Source of the DNA: Hibiscus mutabilis
Taxonomy: Eukaryota > Streptophyta > Magnoliopsida > Malvales > Malvaceae
DNA: 64,000 nucleotides
Assembly: GCA_019671005.1 (NCBI GenBank)
Contig: CM033726.1
Coordinates: 7,323,213-7,387,212, forward strand
Reading direction: 5' to 3'
Below are positions 1 to 10,575 of this stretch, one piece after another. The position numbers and the translations under genes are program-made. The notes under the pieces were generated by a model. The model ran no database searches, had not been told where the DNA came from, and saw nothing but the letters and a program-made list of their open reading frames with translations. Numbering within the stretch: position 1 is the stretch's first letter; each line of letters starts with the position of its first letter.

Positions 1-877
1 CAGCTCTGGATCCATTAAAGGACTGCATCGACGAATTTCCTTCTTTGGTCTATTTCTCTTAGTTTTATTTCTGTTATGATGGTGATGCTTAAAAACAATA
101 TGGTTTAATTGGTTTCCCCAACCATGAACTAATCTCTTAAGTTGGCTTGGGGTGTTTGTGATGAACGCTTAAATTTAGGTTTTTAATAATTGATTGCCTT
201 GACATTTTTTGTCTATTTTGCTTGCGCTTACTTTCTTCATATTTTATTCCATACGACAGTTGGCATTGAATTCTCATTATCCCTTAATATCTTAATAGAC
301 TTAGGAGATAAGTATTAATTGTAAAATACTAAGGAAAGAAGCTTCGACAGAAGATGTTCAAGTAGATGAGCTTACCTCGAAAGTGAATCTAGCCCTCAGG
401 AGTAACGATTAAAACTTTGCCAGGTTAATTATTTGAAAACATTACTATAGACATATAGGTGTTAAAAGTAATTAATTTAGAGTATTGCCACCGGCGGAGG
501 CACTGCTAACTTAAAATCTACTCGACAATAAACCAAGGTTGAACATTGTTAATTGCTGTCATCGCTAGTGTGAAGTCCAAACATCCCTTGCCAACGTCAA
601 TTGATCATCTTGACACATATGTTTGTCAATCTGTATGAATTTCCCACCCTATTTTTCTTTTAATCATTTTCTTAATTTGAAATCTAAAATCAATTGCTAT
701 CTCATTTTTTCTATTTCACAAGTAACTATCATGGAATTTAATTCCTGGACAATCCCTATGGATACGATACTCAGCTTACTGTTGTATTACTTGATGACCG
801 TGTATACTTGCATGCAAAAGACCTGTTTTCGACATTATTTACTTACATTACTACATTAAATCATCAATCATTTGACA
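1..877 (+). mobile_element. Element A 5' LTR, 3' part
   Basis: AT-rich non-coding sequence ending in TTTGACA just before a primer binding site at 884-900. The arrangement matches element B, whose LTR ends in CACAACA followed by a short spacer and the same type of primer site. The LTR start lies outside the window. By eye the sequence differs greatly from the B LTR, so A and B are different Athila-like families or very old copies. No open frame here looks like a gene. Confidence 0.6.
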
Positions 878-883
878 AGTTTA

Positions 884-900
884 TGGAGCCGTTGCCGGGG
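884..900 (+). promoter_or_regulatory. Primer binding site of element A (tRNA-Asp type)
   Basis: The 17 bases TGGAGCCGTTGCCGGGG are complementary, with one mismatch, to the 3' end of plant tRNA-Asp (ending CGGCAACGGCGCCA). tRNA-Asp priming is the known habit of Athila elements. The site lies seven bases after the presumed LTR end, the same spacing as in element B. Confidence 0.8.
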
Positions 901-972
901 ATTGCAACATGAATAATTATTTTGATTCTTAATTATTTTTGTTTATTTTACTTATTTTGTTTTGATTAGTGA

Positions 973-2376
973 ATGACCAAGAGCCACACTACGAAGTAAG
1001 ATTTATAATATGATCCAGAGATTGAAAGAACCCTACGCAGGATAAGATCAAAAAATAGTTGTAATGGAAATGGTAGAGTAGATGGTGTCCTGAACAATTA
1101 GGAGAATTTGGCAATACATACTGGGATACCGCCCGCTCCTGCTGTTGCTGCAGAGATGCCTAAAGAATGACCTATCAAAGAACATTTGGCACCAAACATG
1201 GATAACTTGATGCCATGATTGATTGGTCTAGAGGTAAATACAACTAATTTTGAACTTAAACAAGTAATGATTCAGACGTTATTGAATGTAGGTCCGTTTG
1301 ATAGATCACCTACTGGAGACCCAAAGCAACACTTGAAGTAATTCATGGAGATGTGCTAACTATTTCAGTAACGGGGTGTGGCTGAAAAGACAGTAAAGTT
1401 GAGACTATTCTCATTCTCTCTAAGAGATAGAGCAAAATTGTGGCTAAATTCTTTGTCACCTGGTTCAGTTACTTCGTGGGCAGAATTATGCCAAAAGTTT
1501 CTTCCGGGATTCCAGCCACCTAAACTTAATGTCAAGCTGTGGAATGAAATCATTACTTTTAGGTAGGGTGATAATGAGACTCTTTATGATGCCTGAGAGC
1601 GTTTTAAGGATCTATTGAGGAGATGCCCCATATATAGATTTCCCTCTTGGACCCAGGTGGAAACCTTTTATAATGGATTCAATACTCATATAGGACTGTT
1701 GTTGATGCTTTGTCAAATGGTTCATTACTAGACAAGAATTACACTGAGGCATTTGACATCCTTGAAAGGATTACCACCAATGATTTTCAATACTATACTG
1801 CTAGATTGGGAGCCAGAATAAAAGTCGTTGAGAAATTAGAGCTTGATGCACTATCATCTATCAATGCTCAGATTTCCATCCTCACTAATATAGTGAAGAT
1901 AATGCAAAAGCCTACTGAAGTTCGAGAAGTAAAGGTACTGGAACCATTCTGCACTATTTGTGGAGAGGATCATAATGTGAAAGAATGCCCAGAAAACCCA
2001 GAATAGGTAAATTTTGTTGGTAATTACAACCGTAATAATAACCCATATTCCAATACTTATAATTTAGGTTAGAAGCAGCATCCGTACTTTTCATGAGCAA
2101 ATCATGGAGGCAACCAATATAATGCCCAACGTTAGAACAACAATGCATCGCCAGGTTTTAACCAAAATGAGATGCCACAGAGAGCATAAAATAATTTCTA
2201 TCCAGAGTAGAGATCTAACTAGGGGAATACTCTAACGGAGTATATAGAGCAAAATGATGCAATTGTCCAGAGTTTAGTAATATTTATGCAAAACTTGGAG
2301 GTTCAGCTAGGACATATTGCCAATGTACTCAGTAACAGACCTTAAAGAAATTTGCCAAGTGATACGGAGGATGCCC
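973..2376 (+). pseudogene. Element A gag, first part (broken)
   Basis: Athila-type gag capsid and nucleocapsid region, disrupted by many stops and frame changes. Visible parts are a start around ATGACCAAGAG, the conserved capsid stretch near 1378-1560 (reading LRLFSFSLRDRAKLWLNSL, close to LRLFPYSLRDNAKAWLNSI in element B) and a CX2CX3HX4C zinc knuckle at about 1951-1990 (C-TI-C-GED-H-NVKE-C). It is cut at 2376 by solo LTR X and continues after 5876. Too decayed to make protein. Confidence 0.85.
2372..2376 (+). repeat. Target site duplication of solo LTR X, left copy (TGCCC)
   Basis: TGCCC stands directly before the TGTAACC terminus of the LTR and is repeated exactly at 5872-5876 after the GGTTACA terminus. 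Five bases is the normal Ty3/gypsy duplication length. Confidence 0.9.
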
Positions 2377-4084
2377 TGTAACCGCCCGATTTTGGGCCTA
2401 GCGGTTTTGAGATTGGTTAGACGGTCCAGTGGACCGGGTTAGAGATTCGAGTCGAATTTGGGAGCATATATTTTTCTAAAAGATAAAATTATAGAAAAAT
2501 GTTTAAAATTCATATTTTATTATATTAAAAATATTGTTGAAAGCACTTTTGGAAAATGAGGCTCGGAAGGATGACATTTTGGCTAGTGACCAAAATACAA
2601 TTTTTGAAAACTATTTTAAAAATGTGTCTATTTTGTAAAGAGTCAAAACATAGAATCTTTAAGGAGCTATTTTACCATTTGGTCTAATATGAGTATTCCC
2701 TTAATTAGGATTATTTTAAAATGGTTTTAATTAAAATAATAAAAAAAGATTTGGTTAAAAAGGTAATTGTTTTTCTAAAACACATTTTGACGTAACTTTT
2801 CTTTTCTCACATTTTCTCTCAAAACACTCTCAGCCAAACACTCTTTTTCCATCAGATATTTAAGGTAATGATCTTAATTTCTTTACTCATTGATTTGCTA
2901 AACGATTTCTTAAATTGTTTTCCACAAATCTTATTGAATTTCTTTGCTTTTCAAGAGGAAAAACCATCCAATTAAGGGGAAACTCATTCATTGGAGGTAA
3001 GTTTCATTATTCTCATCTAATGAAAGGTTCTTTACTAAAATTCCCAAGTTCTTGGCTCTTTACATATGATTTTCAATAGGTTTTGAGTAATTAATTATGG
3101 ATTTTAGTTTTATTGAGGTTTTATTGAAGAATCTTGTGATTTTTAATTTGGAGATGTTTTCCAGTGTTGTAGATTGATTTCAATCTTATTTTGGATGTAT
3201 TATAATGTGGATAAGTTTTTTTTAATAATGGAATCTTGAAATTGGTTGAATCTCTAATTGTTAGGTTGTTAGTTAAGGGTTTTTGGGGTGTTTAAGGTGT
3301 TTAATATTTGCTGGAAGTAAAAGGATGTTGGGAATGAGTTTTTAGATATTAATTGATGAAGTCTGATGTTTCAAATCTTTATTATATGGCTGGGTTAAGA
3401 TTGAGTAGTGTTTGAGGTTGATTTCGGTAAGTTTCAGATGAGTTTTCAGTAGGCATCTTGAGAGCTACGGGATTTTGGGTTGAAACAGAGTATTGATTGC
3501 ATTTTAATGCATGTTTCCTCTAGTTTTGTGTGGCCGAAACAGGGGATAATCAAGGCGTAGCATCTTGAGGTGGTTCTAGACTTGTTGGGAGCTTGTTTCG
3601 CGATAGCAAGCAAGGTGAAGTGAAATCGGTGAGTGGAAACGGTCTTAAAAGTCTTTCAAAGGTTTGAAAGTGGTTTTGGGAGTTTAGGATAAGTTTGAAA
3701 CACTTACATAAGCTCGGAAGTAAGTTTCTCTCTTTTGTTCTTTAATATCGGTTCGGATATGAGCATGTGTGATTCATGTTTTAGTTGTAAACATGGTTTG
3801 CTTACTTACTGCTAATGCACGATTTTAAAGTACATATGCAATGGCTTAAAGGTATATTTAATGCTAGTGAGCATTGGTGTTTATTCCGGGCGGGAATGTG
3901 ATATTGCTATGGCAATGTGATTTGCATATGTGGGGATTTTGTGTAATGTATTGTAAAACAGTGAGTAAATGGTTTTGAAAATGATATATTGGCTATCTGA
4001 CAAGGTGAGAAAACATTCGGATATAGTTGGCATGCCATAGGATAAAGTGCAGTATAATATGGTTAAAAATCGATCATGGGTTAA

Positions 4085-4315
4085 GAGTCTTTGAGGTATA
4101 GCGGTCGGCTACCCGTACTATGTTGTTATCACTTGGGTTGAGCGGTCAGTTCCCCTTGTATCTGATGTAAAGTCATGCGGTCGGCATGGGGTAGTCTTGA
4201 TGATGGTCGATCATTAAGGGAGATCCGTGTATCTGATGTGTAAAGTTAACGATCGGTTAACTAAAGATTAGTGGTCGGCTAATCAAGGATAGTGGTCGAC
4301 TATCTGGGGTCACTA
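4085..4315 (+). repeat. Degenerate short repeats in solo LTR X
   Basis: Units of the form (A/G)(G/T)GGTCGGCTANNC recur six to eight times with variable spacing, interleaved with GTATCTGATGT. Several units are followed by the reverse complement of their last bases (for example GGTTAACTAAAGATTAG). The copies are too divergent for a clean period by eye. Confidence 0.55.
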
Positions 4316-5186
4316 TAATTGCCAATATATGAGACTTTAGTGTTGAATCTATTTAAAATGCTTTGGGATTTAAGCATGGTTTTGTATATAATGTTTTGGG
4401 ATTTAAGCATGTTTTGTATTTGATGCTTTGGGATTAAACATGTGGAATATATGTATTGATTTGCATATGGTTGATACGTATGTTTTGATTTGAAACTATT
4501 GGAACTTGCTTAGGTCATAAGCATGGTTTGAAAAAAAGTGTTGGTTTTCAAGGATTTTTAAATGCATCATCATTTAAGAGCATCCTCACTAAGCATGTGT
4601 GCTTACGCTCTATTTTCTCTAATGATGCAGGGCATTAAAGCTTGGGGGCAGCAAAGGCAATAATTAAGTGATCCAAAGACAAGACTATTTGAGTATGAAC
4701 TCGGTTCTAGTTTCCGGTTAATAAGGCAATGTGTTCGTCATGGATTTTGGGATTTGTAATTCAGTCTTCCCTAGTTTTGAGCATGTATAATGCTGTGATT
4801 TTGGAGTGTTATTGTTGACATTTCGTTTATCATGCACCGTTACCTATGGTTGATGTTGTATGGTTACCTAGGTATGCATCTAGATGGTTTTGCTTGGATG
4901 ACATGTTTTGATGAGCTAAACCTGTTGAGTATGGTCTTGATGCGTTGTTGGTACAGTGTTCTTGTTGTTAATTGCTTACCTGGGCATTTTGGTATGTTTG
5001 GTGGTGAGTATAGGGAGCATGCCTCTAGGCCAATCTTTTGGGTGGCATAATCTTGTGTTGTAGTTAAACCTTGGTGTATGTGTTGTTAAGTGTGATTTTG
5101 GATGCTTATATGTATGTATGCAAGTTGCTAGGACCTAAATGCATCTAGGTTTGTGTGAAAAACTAGCTAAAAATGTCATTACAAGT

Positions 5187-5455
5187 CTAGGCGTATCGAA
5201 ACAGGTGTCCTCGTACCGATACGGCTAGGCCATTTCAGGCATAGCATTTCGATACGCGGAAGGGTGTTTTGATACGGTCTTGCCTTTTTAGGCTTGATGT
5301 TTCGGTACTCGAGCAAGTGTTTCGATACGGTCATAGGCATTTTTGCCAAGCGTACCGATACGCGAACAAGCATTTCAGTACGGATTTTAGCTACTGGAAT
5401 CTAAGTTTTTGAGAACGTATAGGCGTATCGAAACGCGAGTACGCGTACCGTTAAG
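5187..5455 (+). repeat. Array of CGTATCG/CGTACCGATACG words near the LTR 3' end
   Basis: About ten copies of a 7-12 base word in both orientations (CGTATCGAAAC, CGTACCGATACGG, TTCGATACGG) spaced roughly 20-35 bases apart. Equivalent arrays stand at the same LTR position in element C, at 29405-29740 and 24725-25015. The word is nearly self-complementary. Confidence 0.75.
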
Positions 5456-5871
5456 TTGGTTAATTTGGAATCTTGAAAGTTTATGGTTATTTCATTTTGG
5501 TCCTTGAGTCTTGGGAATGCAATTGTATGAGTTGGAATAATTAAATTGATCTGGAATTTATCATGTTGGCATGTAAATAGACTAATTGAGGATTGGTAAC
5601 CTTAAATTCAATTTTGGTTTTGTAATTTTAATTATTTATGTTTTAGTCCTCAATTAATATTTTGATGCGATTGATTGTTCTTTTGTGGTTCATTTCATTT
5701 GAGAACTTACCCGCTGTGAGTATGAACATGTAGGAACATTAATTTGCATTTAGACAAGATAAAAGAAAAAAATGGAATGACTTTTCGTAACCTTTCTCCG
5801 ATTTGCTTCGGCAAACCTAATGTAGCACTCTTAATTCGATCGGGCTTCTAGGCTGGGTCGAGGGGGTTACA

Positions 5872-5876
5872 TGCCC
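5872..5876 (+). repeat. Target site duplication of solo LTR X, right copy (TGCCC)
   Basis: Exact match to 2372-2376. Element A resumes at 5877. Confidence 0.9.
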
Positions 5877-6700
5877 GGCGAAAAAGGAATAAACAATGCA
5901 AAGCAGTCACCCTCTAGAGTTACAATCAATTCAAGAATGAAACACCTATCAAACAACCAAGTATTTGCAAGAACGAGAAGTTGGTGCCAACAGATGAACC
6001 CAATGAGGCAGAGAAAAAATAGGTGAGTATTGATAATGCCAGACCTCAATCTGATGCCAACCCCACTTCGGTAAAACCAGCTGAGCCAGCATTTGCCTAC
6101 CCACCACCACCTTTTCTATAGAGGCTCTAGAAACACAAGCAAGATCAATAATTTAAGCGCTTCTTGGAAGTCCTCAAACAATTGCAGATCACCATACCAT
6201 TAGTAGAAGCTCTCGAAGAAATGCCTAACTACGTCAAATTCATGACGGACATCTTGTCCAAAAAAAGGAAGCTGGGTGATTTCAAGACTGTCACAATTAT
6301 AGAAGGATACAATGCAATGATAACCAATATATTGCCACCAAAACTGAAAAATATGGGAAGTTTTACTATTCCTTACACAATTGGCAATAAATTCATAGGC
6401 AAAACACTATGTGATCTGGGCGCCAACATCAATTTGATGCCAATATCAGTTTTCAGGAAACCTGGTATTGAAGCAAGGTCTACCATAATAACACTTCATT
6501 TGGTAGATCGATCTTATGCAAATCCCAAAGATAAGATTGAGGATGTGTTGGTCTAGGCAGATAAATTTATATTTCCAGCTAATTTCATTATTTTAGAATA
6601 TGGGGCTAATGTTAATGCCCAAAAATATTATGAAGACCATTTCTTGCCACGGGTAAGACTTTAATTGATGTTAAAAAGGTTAGCTTACCATGCGTATGAA
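5877..6700 (+). pseudogene. Element A gag end and protease (broken)
   Basis: Continues the A polyprotein after solo LTR X. A proline-rich linker (AYPPPPF) is followed by the conserved Athila stretch around EALEEMPNYVKFMTDIL (6200-6250). The retropepsin active-site region reads CDLGANINLMP at about 6412-6445; Athila proteases typically have D-L-G-A here in place of D-S/T-G-A. The strand then continues through LVDRSYANPKDKIEDVLV to a stop near 6554. The same part of element B lacks this active-site segment, so A preserves what B has lost. Stops and frame changes make A inactive. Confidence 0.82.
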
Positions 6701-7160
6701 TGACCTGCAAGTTACATTTAACGTATTTAAAGCTTTTAAGTGTGCAGATAAACTTGAGGAATGCCAAGCTGTTGAGATGATGGAGTCTATTTTCAATGTG
6801 GGCATATCATAGTTTTTCTTGGACACAAATGTTTATGCCATAAAGCAGTATGATAAAGATATGACAAGTGAAGAATCTGAAGAGCAAACCATGCTGAATG
6901 AAGTCATGAGTTATTACATGAGACTTGAGCCACTTGAGTTGGCTGGAAGAGAAATCAAGGCACATAAACCATTTGTTCAGGAGCCAATAAAACTGGAACT
7001 GAAACCATTGCTAAACCACCTCAAATATGCTTACTTGGGAGACAACTCTACTTTTCCAGTGATCATTGCTACTAATTTGATTGAACACCAGGAGGAAAGA
7101 TTATTGGAGACATTGGGAAATTACAAGCAAGCCCTGAGACAGACTCTAGTTGACATCTGA
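6701..7160 (+). pseudogene. Element A protease-RT linker (broken)
   Basis: The linker reads through ELKPLLNHLKYAYLGDNST and a helical stretch EERLLETLGNYKQAL, matching the segment of element B upstream of RT (13110-13290). No catalytic residues lie here. It is open from 6819 to 7160, with damage on both sides. Confidence 0.7.
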
Positions 7161-8070
7161 GGGATAAGCCCAATAATTTACATACATAAAATTATTCTAG
7201 AAGATTACCATAAAAAATAATCGAGGCCCAAAGGAGATTGAATCCCAGCATGAATGAGGTAGTCAAAAAAATTATAAAATAATTGGATTCTTGGATAATT
7301 TATCCCATTTTTGATAGTTTGTGGGTCAGCCCAATGTAGTGTGTGCCAAAAAAGGGTAGAATGACAATGGTGCAGAACAACAAGAATGAATTGACCCCCT
7401 TAAGAACCGTGATAGCCTGGAGGGTGTGCGTAGACTACATGAAGCTAAATAATGCCAGCCGAAATAATCAATTTTTGTTGACCTTCATCGGTTAGATATT
7501 GGACAAAATGGAAGAGAATGTATTTTATTACTTTCTTGATGGCTACTCGAGCTATAATCAAATAGCCATTGCTTTGAAAGATTAGGAGAAAACTACATTC
7601 ACCTTTAGAATGATGCTTTTTGGATTGTGTAACGCTCTAGTAATGTTTCAACATTGCATGATGTCAATTTTCTCGGATATGATCGAGAATAACTTAGAAG
7701 TCTTCATGGATGACTTTTTATCTTTGGCAAAAGTTTTGAGGAATGCCTTCAGAGTTTGGATCTTATTCTATGAAGATGCTTTGAAACTAACCTGGTCCTG
7801 AACTGGGAAAATGCCACTTCAGGTGAAGGAGGGCATAATACTCGGACATAAAATGACCAAGAAGGGACAGGAAGTAAACAAAACAAAGGTAGAGGTAATA
7901 AAACAATTGCCACCACCCACAAGTGTCAAAAGTATTAGAATTTTCATGGGACATGCAGGTTTTTATCGTCGTTTTATTAAGGATTTTTCAAAGATTTCTA
8001 AACCTTTATTCATACTTTTGGAATATAATACCACTTTTACGCTTGATGATTCTTGTTTAAAAGCTTTTTA
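7161..8070 (+). pseudogene. Element A reverse transcriptase (broken)
   Basis: Fragments of Ty3/gypsy RT in order: a stretch like the B RVCMDYRKLN block (RVCVDYMKLN, about 7420-7450), FLDGYSSYNQIAIA (about 7530-7575), FGLCNA (7615-7635), the catalytic box reading VFMDDF (about 7700) and GHAGFYRRFIKDFSKISKPL (7950-8010). The two catalytic aspartates of the box are present. A small in-frame loss before FGLCNA removes part of the region that reads TCPYDTYSFRRM in element B. Several stops interrupt the frame. Confidence 0.85.
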
Positions 8071-8466
8071 GGAATTGAAAGACAGGTTAATTAATGCCTC
8101 CATATTCGTGGCACCAGATTGGAATGAGCCGTTCAAGCTCATGTGCAATGCCAGTAACTACGCCATTGGAGCTGTGTTAGGATAAAGACGTGGCAAAAAT
8201 TTCCATACCATCTATTATGCCAGCCGCACACTGAATCAAACCCAACTTAACTATACAACAACTGAGAAAGAGTTCCTTACAGTTGTCTTTGCATTCGACA
8301 AATTTAGATCTTACCTTGAAGGTAGTAAAGTTGTGGTGTACACATACCACTCAACAATGAAATACCTTATGGCTCAGGAGGATGCCAAGCCCAGACTGGT
8401 CTGATGGATACTCTTGTTACAAGAATTTAATCTCGAGATTCAATATAAGAAGAGGAGTAGAACCTG
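8071..8466 (+). pseudogene. Element A RNase H (broken)
   Basis: Aligns with the RNase H of element B: reading through APDWNEPFKLMC, an alanine/serine-rich strand, YYASRTLNQTQLNYTTTEKE and the region of VVYTYHSTMKYLMAQEDAKPRL. A catalytic aspartate of the TDHS-type motif is replaced by tyrosine (TYHS), and stops occur near 8185 and 8402. Confidence 0.8.
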
Positions 8467-8892
8467 GTGGCTAATCACTTGTCTCGTTTAGGATGCCACT
8501 ATAAGAATGACAACATCGTAATGATTAAAGATGGCTTTCTTGATGAGCAGTTACTTGTGACCACTACTATTCCATGGTATGCTGATATAGTCAACTACCT
8601 AGTTAGCAATATTATGCCACTAGACTTATCAAGTAATGCCAGAAAGCAATTTCTAAGAGACATTCGACAATACTATTGGGATGAGCCGTTCTTTTTCAAA
8701 CAATATGCTAACCAAATCACCCGTTGTTGTGTGCCAGATGATGAACAACAAAACATTCTTCATCTTTTCCATGCAGCACCATATAGAGGACACTTTGTTG
8801 GGATAAAGATAGTAGCCAAAGTGTTGCGGTTGGGATTTTTTTGGCCAACGCTATTTAAGGTCCCACATTATTTTGCCAAGACATGTGACAGG
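8467..8892 (+). pseudogene. Element A integrase N-terminal part, interrupted by element B
   Basis: Carries the end of RNase H (MANHLSRL), the linker TTIPWYADIVNYLV and the first half of the H2C2 zinc-binding domain (HLFHAAPYRGHFVG, then GFFWPTLF). Element B is inserted within the CDRC part of the zinc finger; the remaining integrase resumes at 20744. The linker here is short, unlike the long repeat-filled one in element B. Confidence 0.85.
8888..8892 (+). repeat. Target site duplication of element B, left copy (ACAGG)
   Basis: ACAGG before the TGATAAG LTR terminus corresponds to ATAGG at 20739-20743, one transition apart. Joining the flanks restores alignment with the integrase of element B. 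Confidence 0.75.
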
Positions 8893-9109
8893 TGATAAGT
8901 GTTCAAAAATACTATTTTCTTACCCTTTTTACTCATATTATTGTTAGACTTAGGCTCATATTAGTTACATAATTAGTCATTCATGCATTAATCTATGTTT
9001 CCTTCCATCGTTGAGCTTGATTGCATAACTTGGTTGTTTTTGTGGGAAAAGATGCTGCTTTGGTGTGTTTTGTGTGTATGTGCAGAATCATTTGCCAAAG
9101 AAAGGCTAG

Positions 9110-9235
9110 AGCTAGTTGCCAAGGCAATGCATGAAGGAGATGTCGACTAGTTGCCAGGGCAATGCATGAAGGATATGCCGAGCTAGTTGCAGGGCAATGC
9201 ATGAAGGAGACGCCGAGCTAGTTGCCAGGGCAATT
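9110..9235 (+). repeat. 36-bp tandem repeat in the element B 5' LTR
   Basis: Three to four copies of a unit containing GTTGCCAGGGCAATGCATGA then AGGAGATGCCGAGCTA. Small losses break the coding frame in this copy; the 3' LTR copy at 19393-19520 keeps it. Confidence 0.85.
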
Positions 9236-9474
9236 GTCGACAAAGAATAAGGTGATATGGTAGTTGAAATTGATGACTAGACAAGACCAAGATGATGTGG
9301 AGCAAAGCTAAATCCCAAAGGAGTTTGATCTCCATGAAGAGGTTAAAGAAGAATTAAATTCCAAGAAGATAGGAGAAGTTCTAGAAGGAATATAATTATA
9401 ATAAAAAATTATATTCTTTAAAGATAATTTAACTCCAACTTAACTTCCTCCTCAAAGAAGGACTTTGACATCGC

Positions 9475-9484
9475 CTATAAATTA
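9475..9484 (+). promoter_or_regulatory. Likely TATA box of the element B 5' LTR
   Basis: CTATAAATTA is conserved in the 3' LTR at 19762-19770. The position inside a terminal repeat fits the U3/R promoter. No experimental start site can be seen. Confidence 0.6.
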
Positions 9485-10459
9485 GAGGCCATGCCGTCAA
9501 CTCCAAAGGGGGAGAGTAGAGAGAATTTTCGACAAGCTTCAAGGGGGAGATCTCGACAAGAAGGCTTCATCCATTCTTCATCTTTTTCTTTCTTGTTCAA
9601 TTAGGTTCATGCGAGGAATTCTTTATCTTGTGTTTCTTTGGAACCTAGCCATGAACTAAATCTATTTGGCTAAGGTTATTGTGTTTTGTGGTTGTGAGAA
9701 ACAGTTGGATTTTGTTTAGGTAATAAGAGTTTGCACTTTTCTATTCAAGGTTTATTCATTCTTGGTTCTTATTCTTGTTTGCGAGTGAATTCGGAGAGGA
9801 TCTCGTAACTTCATCTATTTATCTAATATCGGGAGAGTTAGATTCAAGAAATGAATGAATATGATCTTTATTCAATCTATTGATGGTGGAGATTAACCCG
9901 ACTTAGGAATAAGTTAAGGATTTCAACGGCTAAGAAGAGCGCAAGATTGGTTGTTGTTCACCCTTGATTCACGCAGGGATGTATTATCAAGGCATGCACA
10001 AGTAGCTAGAGTTTCGAGTTAGGGATAAGAAGAAACCATTGAAGAACGCTCTGCCGAACCTTGAAGTTGCTGCCCAGACGCCGAAGTAGTTGCCCAACTA
10101 GTCGCCCAGGCAACCATCGATTAGTTGCCAAGGGAACCCCGTTGTGAAAGTTATCACGACAACTGAGTTGCCCTTGCACTCTTTTACCAAGACGATGAAA
10201 TCGGCTATCACACCTCAACTCATGATAACCTGGCCTATCTCTCTCATTTGATCTCATCTATTCTTTTACTTTATTGCTTTCTAGTTTAGTTATTAGTTAA
10301 CTTCCTATAATCTTCTATTTGTGATTTTATATTTTATAGTGCAAGTGATTAGATTCTTGAAGTGGCACCAATCCCTGTGGAGACGATATCTTTTATACTA
10401 TAACTTGCGATGTGTACACTTGCACAATTGCGGGGCACTTATTACGCACAACAAGTTTT

Positions 10460-10476
10460 TGGCGCTGTTGCCGGGG
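10460..10476 (+). promoter_or_regulatory. Primer binding site of element B (tRNA-Asp type)
   Basis: TGGCGCTGTTGCCGGGG is complementary to the 3' end of plant tRNA-Asp with one mismatch (a C-to-T change), starting six bases after the LTR end. Confidence 0.85.
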
Positions 10477-10575
10477 ATTGGCAATATTGACTTTGTTTTT
10501 ATTTTCTTGTATTTTCTTTTTACTTTTCTTGTTTAAGATTCAAAGGGCTAACAAACTTTGGTTTTCAATTGGTAT

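Larger units (their letters stand above)
2377..5871 (+). mobile_element. Solo LTR X (3495 bp, chromovirus-like family shared with element C)
   Basis: Runs from TGTAACCGCCCG to GGGGGTTACA and is bounded by a perfect 5-bp duplication. Removing it joins the two halves of element A. Its start (AGCGGTTT, then a run around GACGGTCCAGTGGACC) matches, in reverse orientation, the outer end of the LTR of element C at 32340-32458, so both belong to one family. It has no coding content and no internal retrotransposon domain, so it is a solo LTR left by LTR-LTR recombination. Inside are degenerate repeats of GGTCGGCTA-like units (about 4090-4310) and an array of CGTATCG/CGTACCGATACG words (5187-5450). Short open frames within it carry no recognisable domain. 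Confidence 0.9.
8893..10453 (+). mobile_element. Element B 5' LTR
   Basis: Begins TGATAAGTGTTC and ends CGCACAACA. Matches 19175-20738 along its whole length with scattered substitutions and small indels. Includes a TATA-like CTATAAATTA at 9475-9484 shortly before CAAGCTTCAAGGGGGAGA, and a degenerate 36-base tandem repeat at about 9110-9235. Confidence 0.93.

Noticed and set aside
4832..5050. 72-codon frame within solo LTR X
   Set aside because: Lies inside an LTR, has no domain, and nothing indicates it is a gene.
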